Assembly: GCF_001645385.1 (NCBI RefSeq)
Contig: NZ_LVHI01000037.1
Location: 127,588-191,587 of the forward strand
Direction: 5' to 3'
DNA: 64,000 bases
DNA from: Rhodococcoides kyotonense
GTDB taxonomy: Bacteria; Actinomycetota; Actinomycetes; Mycobacteriales; Mycobacteriaceae
Shown in pieces: positions 1 through 9,485 of this stretch. Positions within the stretch are counted from its first letter, which is position 1; each line of letters opens with the position of its first letter. Both the position numbers and the translations under genes were made by a program. A model generated the notes under the pieces. It ran no database searches. It was not told where the DNA came from and worked only from the letters and a program-made list of their open reading frames with translations.

Positions 1-1
1 T

Positions 2-3000
2 GTCGTCGAGGGCCCGCCGGGGACCGGCAAGACCCACACCATTGCGAACCTGGTGTCGGCTCTGCTCGCTCGTGGGCAACGAGTCCTCGTCACCAGTGAG
101 AAGTCGCAAGCGCTCAGGGTTTTGCGTGACAAGCTGCCTGAAGAGATGCAAGAACTCTGTGTCTCGATCACCGACCTGGCGCGCGGCGGATCGCATGAGC
201 TGAACAAGAGCGTCGCCACGATTGCCGAACGCAAGTCGTCCTTCAACGAGCGGACCGAAGAGCAGCGAATCAACGACCTTGCTGCTCGACGCCAGAAGGC
301 GCGGCAGACTCGTTCGACGGTCCTCGAACGCATCAGGTCACTTCGCGAAGCAGAAACGTACCAGCACCCGCCCGTAGCAGTCGGGTATGCGGGCACGACC
401 GCGGCGATCGTCAAAGAAGTCAAGGCGCACGAGGACGAATTCGCTTGGCTCCCAGGGCCGCTGCTCGTGAACGAGCCACCCCTCACGGGTAGTGAAATCG
501 ACGAGTTGCGTGGGTTGATCAGGTCTGCATCGCCAACCCAGGTGGACCGGCCTGCTCGCCTGCTTCCGTCTACCGACAGTCTTCTGCCTGACCGGCAGGC
601 TCTGGAGAAGCTGTTCGCAAGGGTCAATACCGAGGTTGCGACGGACGGCGCGGAGTCTGCCCAGCTCATTCAAAGTTTGAGCGGCGTCGACCCGATTACT
701 GCCCAGCGAGTGCGTGAGCTGTGTGAGTCGTTGAGCGGACGCGTCGACGACGTCCGTCAGCTGGCGCCGCATTTCCAACAGCTTGCTGACGGCGTGATGT
801 CCGGCGACTCCGATTATCTCTGGGCACGGGTCTCGAATCTCCCGGTGATTCTCGATGCAGCCGTACGTGCGGATTCGTTTGTAGCGCATCGCGATATCCA
901 CTGTTCGGACACTTCAGCGCAAGCGCTCGGGATCCTCGACAACTTGGCGTCGGCACTCGAATCCGGCACCGAGTGGAAGCCGGGCCGATTTTTCAAGAGT
1001 GATCAGCAGAAAGCCTTCGAACAGTCTGGAATCGTTGCGACCGTCGACGGGGCACCCGCCACGAATGCTGCGACGGTTCGAGCGGTCGCGGAACATGCGA
1101 GAACTCTCGATGCAATCCGCGCTGCCGCACTGCTTCTCGCTGATCTGCAGATACCAGTGGTCACGGATGGCTCGCGTGGATTCCAGGTCAACGCCCTGCA
1201 ATCCACCATGCGGGCATTAAAACAACTGCGCGCAGTCGTCGCTGCGCGAGACGAACTCGTCGATCAGCTAAGGACGATCTCACCGACACACCCTCGCGTG
1301 CGGTCACTGGCCGAAGCGTCGTCGATAGCGGGTGCTGCCGGCGCAATCGCGACGCGAGCAGACGTCGAGGATGCGCGGGCAGAACTTGACACACTCGTGC
1401 GGGCAGTGGCCTTCGAGTTCGACCGCGCGCCGTCACCCGAAGGCGACGCCCTCGTCCGGGCATTGCAGGCGGCCGACACAGACGTACTGGCAACTGCAGT
1501 CGATCTGTACGTCTTGGCGTGCACCGAAACAGCGAATCAGCTTCGACTCACCGAGCTCGAATCGACGCTGGCGAAATCTGCACCAGCCCTCGCGAGACTC
1601 GTCCGCAGCACTGCGGGGGACGAGCAGTGGGACGGTATCGGTTTCGGACTCGACAAGGCATGGGCGTGGCGTCGTGCGCAAGAATGGGTAGTCGATCAGC
1701 ACCGAACAGGCCGAGAGCAGGAACTCGACGCAGAGCTGAACGCAATCGACGCCGACATCGCCCAGCTGACCTCTCAGCTTGCAGCGGCGAGCGCGTGGCG
1801 GGATTCGCTGAAGCGAATGACAGCAAGCGAAGTCCAGGCGTTGCAGACGTACCGCGACCACATCGCAAATCTCGGCATGGGAACCGGAAAGTACGCCGAA
1901 AAGTACAGCAGTGCAGCACGTTCGGCAATGCTCGACGCGCAGAGTGCAGTGCCGGCATGGGTGATGCCGCTGCAACAGGTCCTCGATTCTATTCCTGCGA
2001 AGCCGAACACGTTCGATGTTGTCATCGTCGACGAAGCCAGCCAGGCCGACATCACCAGTTTGTTCTTGCTGTGGTTGGCTCCCCGCGTGATCGTGGTCGG
2101 CGACGACAAGCAGTGCACGCCAAGCGAAGTATCCAGCGGCGCGCTCGACGCGATCTTCGAACGTCTCGACCTCTATCTGCACGACCTTCCTGAGCACGTA
2201 CGGACGACTCTGACGCCGAGATCGAGTCTGTTTTCTATGCTGCGCACCAGGTTTGGACAGGTCGTTCGGCTACGCGAGCACTTCCGGTGCATGCCCGAGA
2301 TCATCAACTGGTCGAGCAACCAGTTTTACCGCGACTCCCCGTTGATTCCGGTGCGTCAATTCGGTGCGGATCGTCTCCCGCCTCTGGCTCACACCTACGT
2401 CGAAGGCGCCTTCAAAGTCGGGAAGAGCGCCACACTGCGGAACGAGGCCGAGGCGGAGGCGCTCGTCGGCCAGATGATCGAATGCTTCGACGACCCTGCC
2501 TACGAGGGCAAGACCTTCGGTGTTGTCGTGCTGCAGGGGCAGGCGCAAGCCGACGTCATTCAGAATCTGCTGTTGCAGAGAATCAGCACCGAGGTCTGGG
2601 AGGAGCGACGGCTGCGGGTCGGTACTCCGCCAGACTTCCAGGGCGACGAGCGGCATGTCGTCATGTTGTCGATGGTTGTTGCGCCGGAACAGAACTTCGC
2701 ATCATTGACGAAGAACGAGTTTCAGCGGCGGTTCAATGTCGCGGCGTCACGTGCCCAGGACCAGTTGTGGCTCTTTCACTCCGTGACACCCGACCGGCTG
2801 AAGTCGACCGACCTTCGCAAATCCCTTTTGACCTACGTCAGCTCGACGTCCCCGGCCCCAGCGGCGGCTATGCCGGAGAACGTCAGCCGGGACGTCCGCC
2901 AAGCCCCATTCGACAGCCTCTTCGAGCAGCGTGTGTTCAACGACATCGTCGCTCGCGGTTATCACGTGAATCCACAGGTCGAGGTCAACAACCGCCGACT

Positions 3001-4198
3001 CGATCTGGTCGTCACCGGTGGCGCTTCACGGCTGGCCGTCGAATGTGACGGTGATGCTTGGCATTCGACGCCTGACCAGGTTCGAGCCGACCTGGAACGA
3101 GAACAGGAAATCAAGCGGGTCGGATGGACGTTCTGGCGCGTCCGTGAGTCCGAGTATTACCTCGATCAAACGGCTGCGCTTGCTTCCCTGTGGGACACGC
3201 TCGATCAACTGGGGATCTCGCCGTATACCGTTGCCGCACCGGTAGCAGGTGAGCCGCAATCGACGTGGGCTCCGGTTGCGTTGACCGCAGACGAATCGAT
3301 CGCGGAAGAGGTTGCAGAGGAAGAAGCACTCTCTCTCGCACCTGTGGCGGTGCCGGTCGACGTAAACCGGGCTGTGTTCGAACGCGCAGCCGCTGCGAGT
3401 CCCCGAACCGTAGTCCAGAGGGCATCCCGTACAACGCGGACCGCCGAGCCCGCGGCGCAGCCTATGCAGAACGAGGACCGTGTACCAGCGGTTGATCTGA
3501 GGTCGGCAGTTCTGCGGTCGCTCGATTCGGCAAGTGCAACACAGACTGATCTCGAGCAAGCTCTGCGTCTATCACCAGGAGCGCTCGACGACCTGCTGAA
3601 TGAACTGGTGCTGACTGGACGTGCTCAGGCTCAATCGACCGGTAGTGCTGTGCGATACACGCTGCGTTCGTCCACGACGGAAGCCAAAAAGCCGACGGCG
3701 AAGACAAGTACCCCAGCACCCGAGCCGAAGCGCACTGTCGTCTCGCGAAAGGACATTCGACAGGAACTGCTCGACAGGGCTCAGAAGTCGCAAGTATCGG
3801 CAACCGAAGTTGCCGACCATCTCGGTGTGGACAAAGTCATCGTCCGCGGTGTCGGTCGAGGCCTTGTCGTTGAGGGCTTGCTCGAGCAGCAAGGCGACAG
3901 CTACGGGATAGTGCGTCCCGCATCCGAAGAAATCGCTGTTGCAGAGCCGAGCAGCGCAGGGCCGCGGATATCTACTGCGCCGGAGGTTCCGAAGCCGAAT
4001 AACGCTGTCGCGAAGCAGCTTCTGGTCGCAGCAGCGTGGGACTCGGGTCAGAAGCTCAACATCGCGAGGGCCTGCCGCGTGACCGGCTACAGCCCCGCTG
4101 AAGTTCAGTCGGTACTCGAAGAGCTGGAGCAGGAGCAGAAGCTCGTTCGGCAGACGGATGGGACCGCGTCGGTGTGGGTGAAGAACCGGCACCGATGA
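2..4198 (+). CDS. SF1 helicase with Vsr-like nuclease domain and C-terminal winged helices (5' partial)
   Basis: The reading frame is open from base 2, so the true start lies upstream; 1398 residues are visible. The first visible residues contain Walker A, GPPGTGKT (bases 11-34). The Walker B-like VIVDEASQAD (about base 2020) and the later QGDERHVVMLS and RFNVAASRAQDQLWLF blocks are typical of the AAA_11/AAA_12 SF1 helicase family. Bases about 2930-3180 encode a Vsr/MTES_1575-type PD-(D/E)XK fold (RRLDLVV, then AVECDGDAWH, then RVGWTFWRV). The last roughly 230 residues read as three winged-helix-like repeats separated by low-complexity linkers. The product is inferred to be a nucleic-acid translocase-nuclease in antiphage defence. 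Its stop overlaps the next start (ATGA), so the two are translationally coupled. Confidence 0.85.
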   Translation, partial: VVEGPPGTGKTHTIANLVSALLARGQRVLVTSEKSQALRVLRDKLPEEMQELCVSITDLARGGSHELNKSVATIAERKSSFNERTEEQRINDLAARRQKARQTRSTVLERIRSLREAETYQHPPVAVGYAGTTAAIVKEVKAHEDEFAWLPGPLLVNEPPLTGSEIDELRGLIRSASPTQVDRPARLLPSTDSLLPDRQALEKLFARVNTEVATDGAESAQLIQSLSGVDPITAQRVRELCESLSGRVDDVRQLAPHFQQLADGVMSGDSDYLWARVSNLPVILDAAVRADSFVAHRDIHCSDTSAQALGILDNLASALESGTEWKPGRFFKSDQQKAFEQSGIVATVDGAPATNAATVRAVAEHARTLDAIRAAALLLADLQIPVVTDGSRGFQVNALQSTMRALKQLRAVVAARDELVDQLRTISPTHPRVRSLAEASSIAGAAGAIATRADVEDARAELDTLVRAVAFEFDRAPSPEGDALVRALQAADTDVLATAVDLYVLACTETANQLRLTELESTLAKSAPALARLVRSTAGDEQWDGIGFGLDKAWAWRRAQEWVVDQHRTGREQELDAELNAIDADIAQLTSQLAAASAWRDSLKRMTASEVQALQTYRDHIANLGMGTGKYAEKYSSAARSAMLDAQSAVPAWVMPLQQVLDSIPAKPNTFDVVIVDEASQADITSLFLLWLAPRVIVVGDDKQCTPSEVSSGALDAIFERLDLYLHDLPEHVRTTLTPRSSLFSMLRTRFGQVVRLREHFRCMPEIINWSSNQFYRDSPLIPVRQFGADRLPPLAHTYVEGAFKVGKSATLRNEAEAEALVGQMIECFDDPAYEGKTFGVVVLQGQAQADVIQNLLLQRISTEVWEERRLRVGTPPDFQGDERHVVMLSMVVAPEQNFASLTKNEFQRRFNVAASRAQDQLWLFHSVTPDRLKSTDLRKSLLTYVSSTSPAPAAAMPENVSRDVRQAPFDSLFEQRVFNDIVARGYHVNPQVEVNNRRLDLVVTGGASRLAVECDGDAWHSTPDQVRADLEREQEIKRVGWTFWRVRESEYYLDQTAALASLWDTLDQLGISPYTVAAPVAGEPQSTWAPVALTADESIAEEVAEEEALSLAPVAVPVDVNRAVFERAAAASPRTVVQRASRTTRTAEPAAQPMQNEDRVPAVDLRSAVLRSLDSASATQTDLEQALRLSPGALDDLLNELVLTGRAQAQSTGSAVRYTLRSSTTEAKKPTAKTSTPAPEPKRTVVSRKDIRQELLDRAQKSQVSATEVADHLGVDKVIVRGVGRGLVVEGLLEQQGDSYGIVRPASEEIAVAEPSSAGPRISTAPEVPKPNNAVAKQLLVAAAWDSGQKLNIARACRVTGYSPAEVQSVLEELEQEQKLVRQTDGTASVWVKNRHR

Positions 4199-5868
4199 GC
4201 GCGACGCGAACAGTGCGACCGCTGCGGCAGTGGCAGGCCGAGGCGCTCATGCAGTGGCAGAGGAACGGTCGGCGCGGAATCATCGAGGCGGTCCGCGGAG
4301 CGGGGAAGGACGAGGTCGGTATCACCGCGATCTCGTCCGCGGTCGAGCAGGGGAGTAGCGCACTCGTTCTCGTACGGGATGCGGATGCGGTCGCCCGGTG
4401 GAAGCGAGCCATCGAGAGTGCGGTGCCGAAGGCTCGAGTGCACGTCGTCGGAGCAGCGTCGGATGGTCACGCGAATGTGACTGTTGCGAAGGCCGATTCG
4501 ATCAACCACCTGTTTCCTGGTAGCAGGCGAGTCGCTGACTTGCTGATTGTCGACGATGCACATATGTTGCGGGAGTCGGTTGTCGCGAGTCTCGTGGCCT
4601 GTCAGTTTCGACAGACGTTGGGTTTGGCGCGCTACGGTGTCGGCTCGATCTCCTCGTCGCTGGCCCGAGCGCTGGGTGATGCCTTCGTCGCGTGTGACTA
4701 CCCCCGCGCACAACGGGACGGACACCTTGCGCCGTACCGAGTCCTACTGGTTGGCGTCCCGTTCAAGGCAGAGGAAGCCAAGCGCTACAGCAAGCACGAC
4801 GACGCCGCGAAACGCGCTCGTGCGGAACTGGCCCGCCGGTATCGGTGCAGACTCAACAGCGAGGACAACTTCGAACTGGATGTCCTACGGCTGGCAGACG
4901 GCCCGTCGTCCGACGCCGGAACTCAGACGGCGAGAAGGTATCTCACATCGGTGAGTGAGCGGCGCGACTCGTTGGACGAATGCATTGGAAAGACATTCGC
5001 GCTGAGGGAAATTGCGCATCGTGTCCAGCCTGCCGGACACACATTGGTGTTCACCGAATCGAAAGGGTTTGCCAGCAGGTGCGCAGAGGCGTTGTTGGAA
5101 GAGGGTCTTCTGGCTGCACCTTTCTCGCTCGACCTGGAAGCCGGAGATCGGCGCGAGCTCCAGACGACGTTCGACCGCGGAGTAATGAGCGTGCTTACCA
5201 TGCCATCACACCTCGACGCGATGACTGACATCCCTGACGCGTCGACGGCCGTGCTCGTAGCGTCGAGCCGTAGTCGGCGTTCGATGTTGCACCGGATGGG
5301 CCGCGTCGTCGGCAGTCTGGGGCCAACGACACCGACGCAGGTTGTCGTGCTGTACATGGAGGACACGGTCGAAGATCCGAAGGCAGGTGGCCGAGGAACC
5401 TACCTGGACGAGCTGACATCATCGGCTACCGAGGTGGTCACGAGAGATGTTCTAGGCGCGGTCGCGCAGCTTGCCGAATGGCTACAGGCTCAACCCGCAC
5501 GTAGGTCCGTCGAAGCGGGCGTGCGCGACGATCGGTCGTTGGAGGAGCTCGCGTTCCGGATGGTCGACGACGGACCGTCGACTGAGTCCGACAGGGGCGA
5601 CCGAGGATCGGAAGAGATCCGAGAGTTGCTGCGGCGCGCGGAAGCAACCCCGACTATGGACGAGCTCGACGCAGTACTGCGCAGCCTTGCCGTTCTCGAG
5701 GAGCGTGAGGTGGAGATCGTCATTGCCCGCTACGGACTCGACGGCGATCCTCCTCGCACGTACCCGCAGATTGCTGCACGTGTGGGCGTAACGGCGGGAC
5801 GGGTTAGTCAGGTAGATAAGAATGCAATCCAGAAGCTTCGCCTGGGGAATAGGAACTTCCAGCAATGA
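4195..5868 (+). CDS. Helicase-like protein with altered Walker A and sigma-70 region-4-like C-terminus
   Basis: The protein has 557 aa and starts at the ATG overlapping the previous stop. The N-terminus resembles an SF2 helicase: a QWQAEAL Q-motif-like segment, a P-loop-like GAGKDEVG where Ser/Thr of GKS/T is Asp, a Walker B-like LLIVDDAH and a motif VI-like HRMGRVVG that lacks the final Arg. The C-terminal roughly 60 residues (VLEEREVEIVIARYGLDG, then YPQIAARVGVTAGRVSQV, then IQKLRL) match the sigma-70 region 4 helix-turn-helix. ATPase activity is doubtful because of the P-loop change. It may instead bind DNA or RNA polymerase, or be a regulatory partner of the neighbouring helicases. The fusion itself is clear; the function is inference. 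Confidence 0.75.
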   Translation: MSATRTVRPLRQWQAEALMQWQRNGRRGIIEAVRGAGKDEVGITAISSAVEQGSSALVLVRDADAVARWKRAIESAVPKARVHVVGAASDGHANVTVAKADSINHLFPGSRRVADLLIVDDAHMLRESVVASLVACQFRQTLGLARYGVGSISSSLARALGDAFVACDYPRAQRDGHLAPYRVLLVGVPFKAEEAKRYSKHDDAAKRARAELARRYRCRLNSEDNFELDVLRLADGPSSDAGTQTARRYLTSVSERRDSLDECIGKTFALREIAHRVQPAGHTLVFTESKGFASRCAEALLEEGLLAAPFSLDLEAGDRRELQTTFDRGVMSVLTMPSHLDAMTDIPDASTAVLVASSRSRRSMLHRMGRVVGSLGPTTPTQVVVLYMEDTVEDPKAGGRGTYLDELTSSATEVVTRDVLGAVAQLAEWLQAQPARRSVEAGVRDDRSLEELAFRMVDDGPSTESDRGDRGSEEIRELLRRAEATPTMDELDAVLRSLAVLEEREVEIVIARYGLDGDPPRTYPQIAARVGVTAGRVSQVDKNAIQKLRLGNRNFQQ

Positions 5869-6539
5869 CCTCGCAATCCGAGATCGAGATGACCGAGAAG
5901 TCTGATGTGTCAAAGACAATGGCGCTGTTCGACAAAGCCCTGGTGGCAGCGAACAAGTTGGTGGATGCGCGCGTGGACCGGCTCTACGAACGTCACCCTG
6001 AAGCCACCGCCGACCAGCTGGTCAAGAAACTGGAAACGACGTTTCTTTCGTCTGTGACAGCCACTGGAGCGGCAACCGGCGGAGCAGCAGCAGTTCCGGG
6101 TGTGGGCACCGCTGCAGCGCTAGCAATGACTGGTGGAGACGTGTCGTGGTTCATGACCGCTGCGTCGGGTCACATTCTCTCTGTCCTGAAGATACATGGA
6201 GTAGGAATAAGAGATCTGGAGCATCAGAAGGCGATTGTGCTTACGGTGCTCGTTGGTGGGGGCGGGTCGACCTTTGCCGGAAAAGCTGCTGGTCGCACGG
6301 GATCCCACCTGGGAACATTGCTCGCGAAGAATGTTCCGCTGTCGACCATCCGGTCAATCAATCGGGTACTTGGGGTCAACTTCGTAACCAAGTTCGGCAC
6401 CCGCCAGGGGATCTTGGTTCTCGGTCGTGCAGCGCCATTCGGCATTGGTGCCGCGATCGGCGCGGGTGGCAATCTGTTCTTCGGTCAGGGAGTCATCAAA
6501 GCTACCCGAAAAGCGGCCGACGTCGCGCGGACACTGTAG
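5865..6539 (+). CDS. EcsC-family membrane-associated protein
   Basis: The protein has 224 aa and its start overlaps the preceding stop (ATGA). It shows the EcsC pattern: a short charged N-terminus, an amphipathic helix with ARVDRLYERHP, then Gly/Ala-rich hydrophobic stretches (TGAATGGAAAVPGVGTAAAL, later GAAIGAGGNLFF) able to associate with or insert in membranes. EcsC proteins are poorly characterised. In a helicase/nuclease operon a membrane-active protein is a plausible effector or membrane anchor, but nothing in the sequence proves it. A 29-bp gap follows before the next gene. Confidence 0.7.
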   Translation: MTSQSEIEMTEKSDVSKTMALFDKALVAANKLVDARVDRLYERHPEATADQLVKKLETTFLSSVTATGAATGGAAAVPGVGTAAALAMTGGDVSWFMTAASGHILSVLKIHGVGIRDLEHQKAIVLTVLVGGGGSTFAGKAAGRTGSHLGTLLAKNVPLSTIRSINRVLGVNFVTKFGTRQGILVLGRAAPFGIGAAIGAGGNLFFGQGVIKATRKAADVARTL

Positions 6540-6568
6540 ATCGACCATTGCCACAGAAAGGAACGCTC

Positions 6569-7714
6569 GTGTCGGATATAGCGTGGCTGGATACCTCGCC
6601 TGACGAGGAGCGGCGGATGCGAGAACTCGTCAAGCTGTTCTCCGATTCGGGGACGCTAGATGACATTGGCATCGGTCAAATTCGAGATACTCTCTCAGAC
6701 ACACTTTTTCCGGCCACCTCCACCGTGCATACACGGGCGAAGTACTTCCTGTTTGTGCCCTGGATCTACGCGGAAGCCACGAAGAAACATTCGGGAACCA
6801 TGGCCCGCACTAAAGCGCGGGACGCGGAGCGTAGATTCATCGAAACAATGCGAAAAGCCGATCACACCAACGGATTGATCGGGCGAGTCGCGGGTGCCAG
6901 CGTCAACACGTTGCCGTCGAATCTGTATTGGGCGGCGCTAAAGAGGCTTGGCATCCGACTCGATGGTCCGCAGAGCTCGACGTGGAACATAAGCCTCGAT
7001 GCTCCAGTCGGGTTCCCTTCGCGCGTCGACTCTGGTTTCGATCTGAGTCACTCCGAGGCGAGCTGGCTTCAGGAACGAATCCTGACTGCGGCACCGACCT
7101 CATACTTGGCGCACTTGGTGCGAGATGGGCTGGACGATGATGTAACTGCAATTGCAAGGCCGTGGGACCACCCAGCACTGCACAAGGCTCCCGACGAGTT
7201 GCGTCGACTGGTGGAGCACGCGCGGTTGTTCTCCCTCACTATCAACGGCGCGGGGCTGCTGTACAACTTGTTGTTGGCTGAGAAGCACGAGCAAACCGTC
7301 ACACCCGGCGACGTGAGTCGCGTCGAGCAGTACCGTGAGGCGTTGGATGACTGGGCAAACGAATTGTCGGCCGAGGCGCGTGTGGTCGGAGAATGGGATG
7401 TCTCCGCGTTTTGGGCTGGGGTTAATGCTGGTCGAAACACTCCAATTCCGCTGCCCACGAGGATGTTTGTCGATTCTTGGCTCACCGCCGTGCGGTCGGG
7501 TGCAGCGTACGACCCAGCACGGTCGAAGGATCTCCGCGGGTTGATCGCCGACCGTGAGAGAGCCAACAAGGGCGAGCAATCTCGGCTCAACAATGCCCGG
7601 CTGCTGAAGGAATGGTCCGGGGCTTCGGGCGCCGGCCGTCTGATCTACCGGTGGTCTACCGTGCAGACGCTGGTGGGCGACATCAAGGAGGGTCTCGATC
7701 GTGCTGCCGCCTGA
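6569..7714 (+). CDS. DUF6361-like protein
   Basis: The protein has 381 aa. I chose GTG at 6569 because AAGGA lies 6 bases upstream; an in-frame extension to 6146 would overlap the EcsC gene and looks non-coding. The N-terminus reads VSDIAWLDTSPDEERRMREL, followed by GQIRDTLSDTLFPATS and KYFLFVPWIY, which I recognise as the DUF6361 signature from actinobacterial proteins. There are no obvious transmembrane segments or catalytic motifs. This family is seen beside PLD-type proteins and helicases; biochemical function is unknown. Its end overlaps the start of the PLD gene by 14 bases. Confidence 0.7.
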   Translation: MSDIAWLDTSPDEERRMRELVKLFSDSGTLDDIGIGQIRDTLSDTLFPATSTVHTRAKYFLFVPWIYAEATKKHSGTMARTKARDAERRFIETMRKADHTNGLIGRVAGASVNTLPSNLYWAALKRLGIRLDGPQSSTWNISLDAPVGFPSRVDSGFDLSHSEASWLQERILTAAPTSYLAHLVRDGLDDDVTAIARPWDHPALHKAPDELRRLVEHARLFSLTINGAGLLYNLLLAEKHEQTVTPGDVSRVEQYREALDDWANELSAEARVVGEWDVSAFWAGVNAGRNTPIPLPTRMFVDSWLTAVRSGAAYDPARSKDLRGLIADRERANKGEQSRLNNARLLKEWSGASGAGRLIYRWSTVQTLVGDIKEGLDRAAA

Positions 7715-9485
7715 TAGTAGGGTCACCCTGCTGGACCGTCTCGAGCCGCCGCAGGGGCACGTCGTATCGCATGTTGTCGGTACGACCTACACTTTGGATC
7801 TCGACAGCGCGCTACTGCCGTCCCTGGCCCTTTCACGCAGTGCCTCTGCGGCGTCGGCGGACCCCTTGGAAACCATTGCCGCCGTCCAAGCAAGCATCGA
7901 CAAGATCGATGTGTTCCATCAGCGTGGGATGATCGCAGTACCTACCAACCGCTCACGTCTTCACACCTTGTTGGAACCCGCGCTCCACGCAGTTCAGCAT
8001 TCCCCGAAGTATCTGTTCCACCCCAAGTTGTGGGTGGCGCGGTACGAGTCGGAGGCGACCGGAGAGATTGTCTTTCGACTATTGGTCCTGAGCCGCAACC
8101 TTTCTCGATCACGGTCATGGGACGTCGCTATCACGCTCGACGGGGTTCTCGAGAACGGTCCGAGTGCCAAGAACAAGCCCATCGTCGACCTGCTGCGATA
8201 CCTCACGACCTCGGTTCAGCCGAACCTCGAGGAGAACCGCGCGGTGCGCATTGCCGCCCTAGCAGAGGAGCTCCGAAGGGTCCGCTGGGATCTACCCACA
8301 GGCGCAACCGATCTGACGTTTCATGTCTTCGGCGTCCGGGGTTCGCGGGCTCCCGAGCCGGACTTCTCCGGCTACAAGCACCTCGTGGTGTCGCCGTTTC
8401 TCACAGACGGCGGTCTGACAGCTTTGGCAGAGTACGCCCGAGGGCCAGTGTCGGTCGTGTCGCGTCAGGAATCGTTCGACGCATTGTCCGATGACATGGT
8501 TCCATGGATAACCGATCCGTTCGTGCTATCGCCGACTGCTGGCATTCCCGCAGACGATCAAGAGTCCACAGGTGGTCCCACCCTGGCGGGTCTGCATGCC
8601 AAATTGTTCTGCGTCGAACGAGACCGAAGAGCACACCTTTTCATCGGGTCGGCGAATGCCACGGACAATGCGTTCGGTGGGAACATCGAGGTCTTGGTCG
8701 AGCTGGCTGGTAAGACAGGGATTTTCGGAGTTGACGCGCTTCTCGGCAAGGGGGGATTCGGGTCGATCCTGCAGTTGACGACCATCGAATCCGTCAACGA
8801 ACCGAGCGACGATCCGCAGTTTGCACTCGACCAACAGCTTCGACAGTTGATTTTCTCGATACAGCTGAGGGCCGAACTGAGCGGGGACGAAGACAACTAC
8901 GCTCTTCACGTCACCAGTGCGGAATCGATCTCGATCGCACAAGGATTGTCGCTGACAATCTCGCTTCTTTCGGACAAGGCCACGTCGGCGGCAGTGGACT
9001 CCACCGGTGCGATCGACTGTAACTTCGCTGGTTTGAGGCTGTCGGACGTGACGGCGTTTTTCGTGCTGACCGTCAGCGACGAAGACGGACGTCGAAGCTC
9101 GGCCGTGTTGATGGCGGAGCTGATCAACGACGTCGATGCCCGTATGAGCTCGATCGTGACGAGCGAGATCAGCACACCAGACGCATTCCGCCGCTTCCTC
9201 GCCCTCTTGCTGGCCTTCGGGGCGCCAAGCGTCGCTGTCGACAGTGATGGTGACGAGGCCGGCGAATTCGATGCGAGCGGCCGCTGGAACGTGTTGGAGA
9301 ACGGGCTCTTCGAACAGATGCTCAGAGTGTCGACGTCGAACGAGCAAGTCTTGGAGCATTTGGCCGGTGTAGTGACAAGCATCATCAGTCAAGATGACCC
9401 GAACGGTGTTCTGCCAGAGGGGTTCCGAGAGCTGTGGTCGGCCGTCTACCACGCAGTCGAGGAAGGTATGGCAATCAATGGCTGA
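7701..9485 (+). CDS. Phospholipase D-fold family protein
   Basis: The protein has 594 aa. It starts at GTG 7701 inside the end of the DUF6361 gene, with GGAGGG about nine bases upstream. Two HxK half-sites mark the PLD superfamily: FHPKLWVARY followed by LVLSRNLSRSRSWD, and LHAKLFCVERDRRAHLFIGSAN about 180 residues later. That arrangement is normal for PLD nucleases and phosphodiesterases, which form the active site from two HKD motifs. In defence loci such proteins usually act as nucleases next to helicases (DISARM DrmC, for example), so a nuclease role is inferred. No signal peptide is seen. It overlaps the next gene by 8 bases. Confidence 0.8.
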   Translation: MLPPDSRVTLLDRLEPPQGHVVSHVVGTTYTLDLDSALLPSLALSRSASAASADPLETIAAVQASIDKIDVFHQRGMIAVPTNRSRLHTLLEPALHAVQHSPKYLFHPKLWVARYESEATGEIVFRLLVLSRNLSRSRSWDVAITLDGVLENGPSAKNKPIVDLLRYLTTSVQPNLEENRAVRIAALAEELRRVRWDLPTGATDLTFHVFGVRGSRAPEPDFSGYKHLVVSPFLTDGGLTALAEYARGPVSVVSRQESFDALSDDMVPWITDPFVLSPTAGIPADDQESTGGPTLAGLHAKLFCVERDRRAHLFIGSANATDNAFGGNIEVLVELAGKTGIFGVDALLGKGGFGSILQLTTIESVNEPSDDPQFALDQQLRQLIFSIQLRAELSGDEDNYALHVTSAESISIAQGLSLTISLLSDKATSAAVDSTGAIDCNFAGLRLSDVTAFFVLTVSDEDGRRSSAVLMAELINDVDARMSSIVTSEISTPDAFRRFLALLLAFGAPSVAVDSDGDEAGEFDASGRWNVLENGLFEQMLRVSTSNEQVLEHLAGVVTSIISQDDPNGVLPEGFRELWSAVYHAVEEGMAING

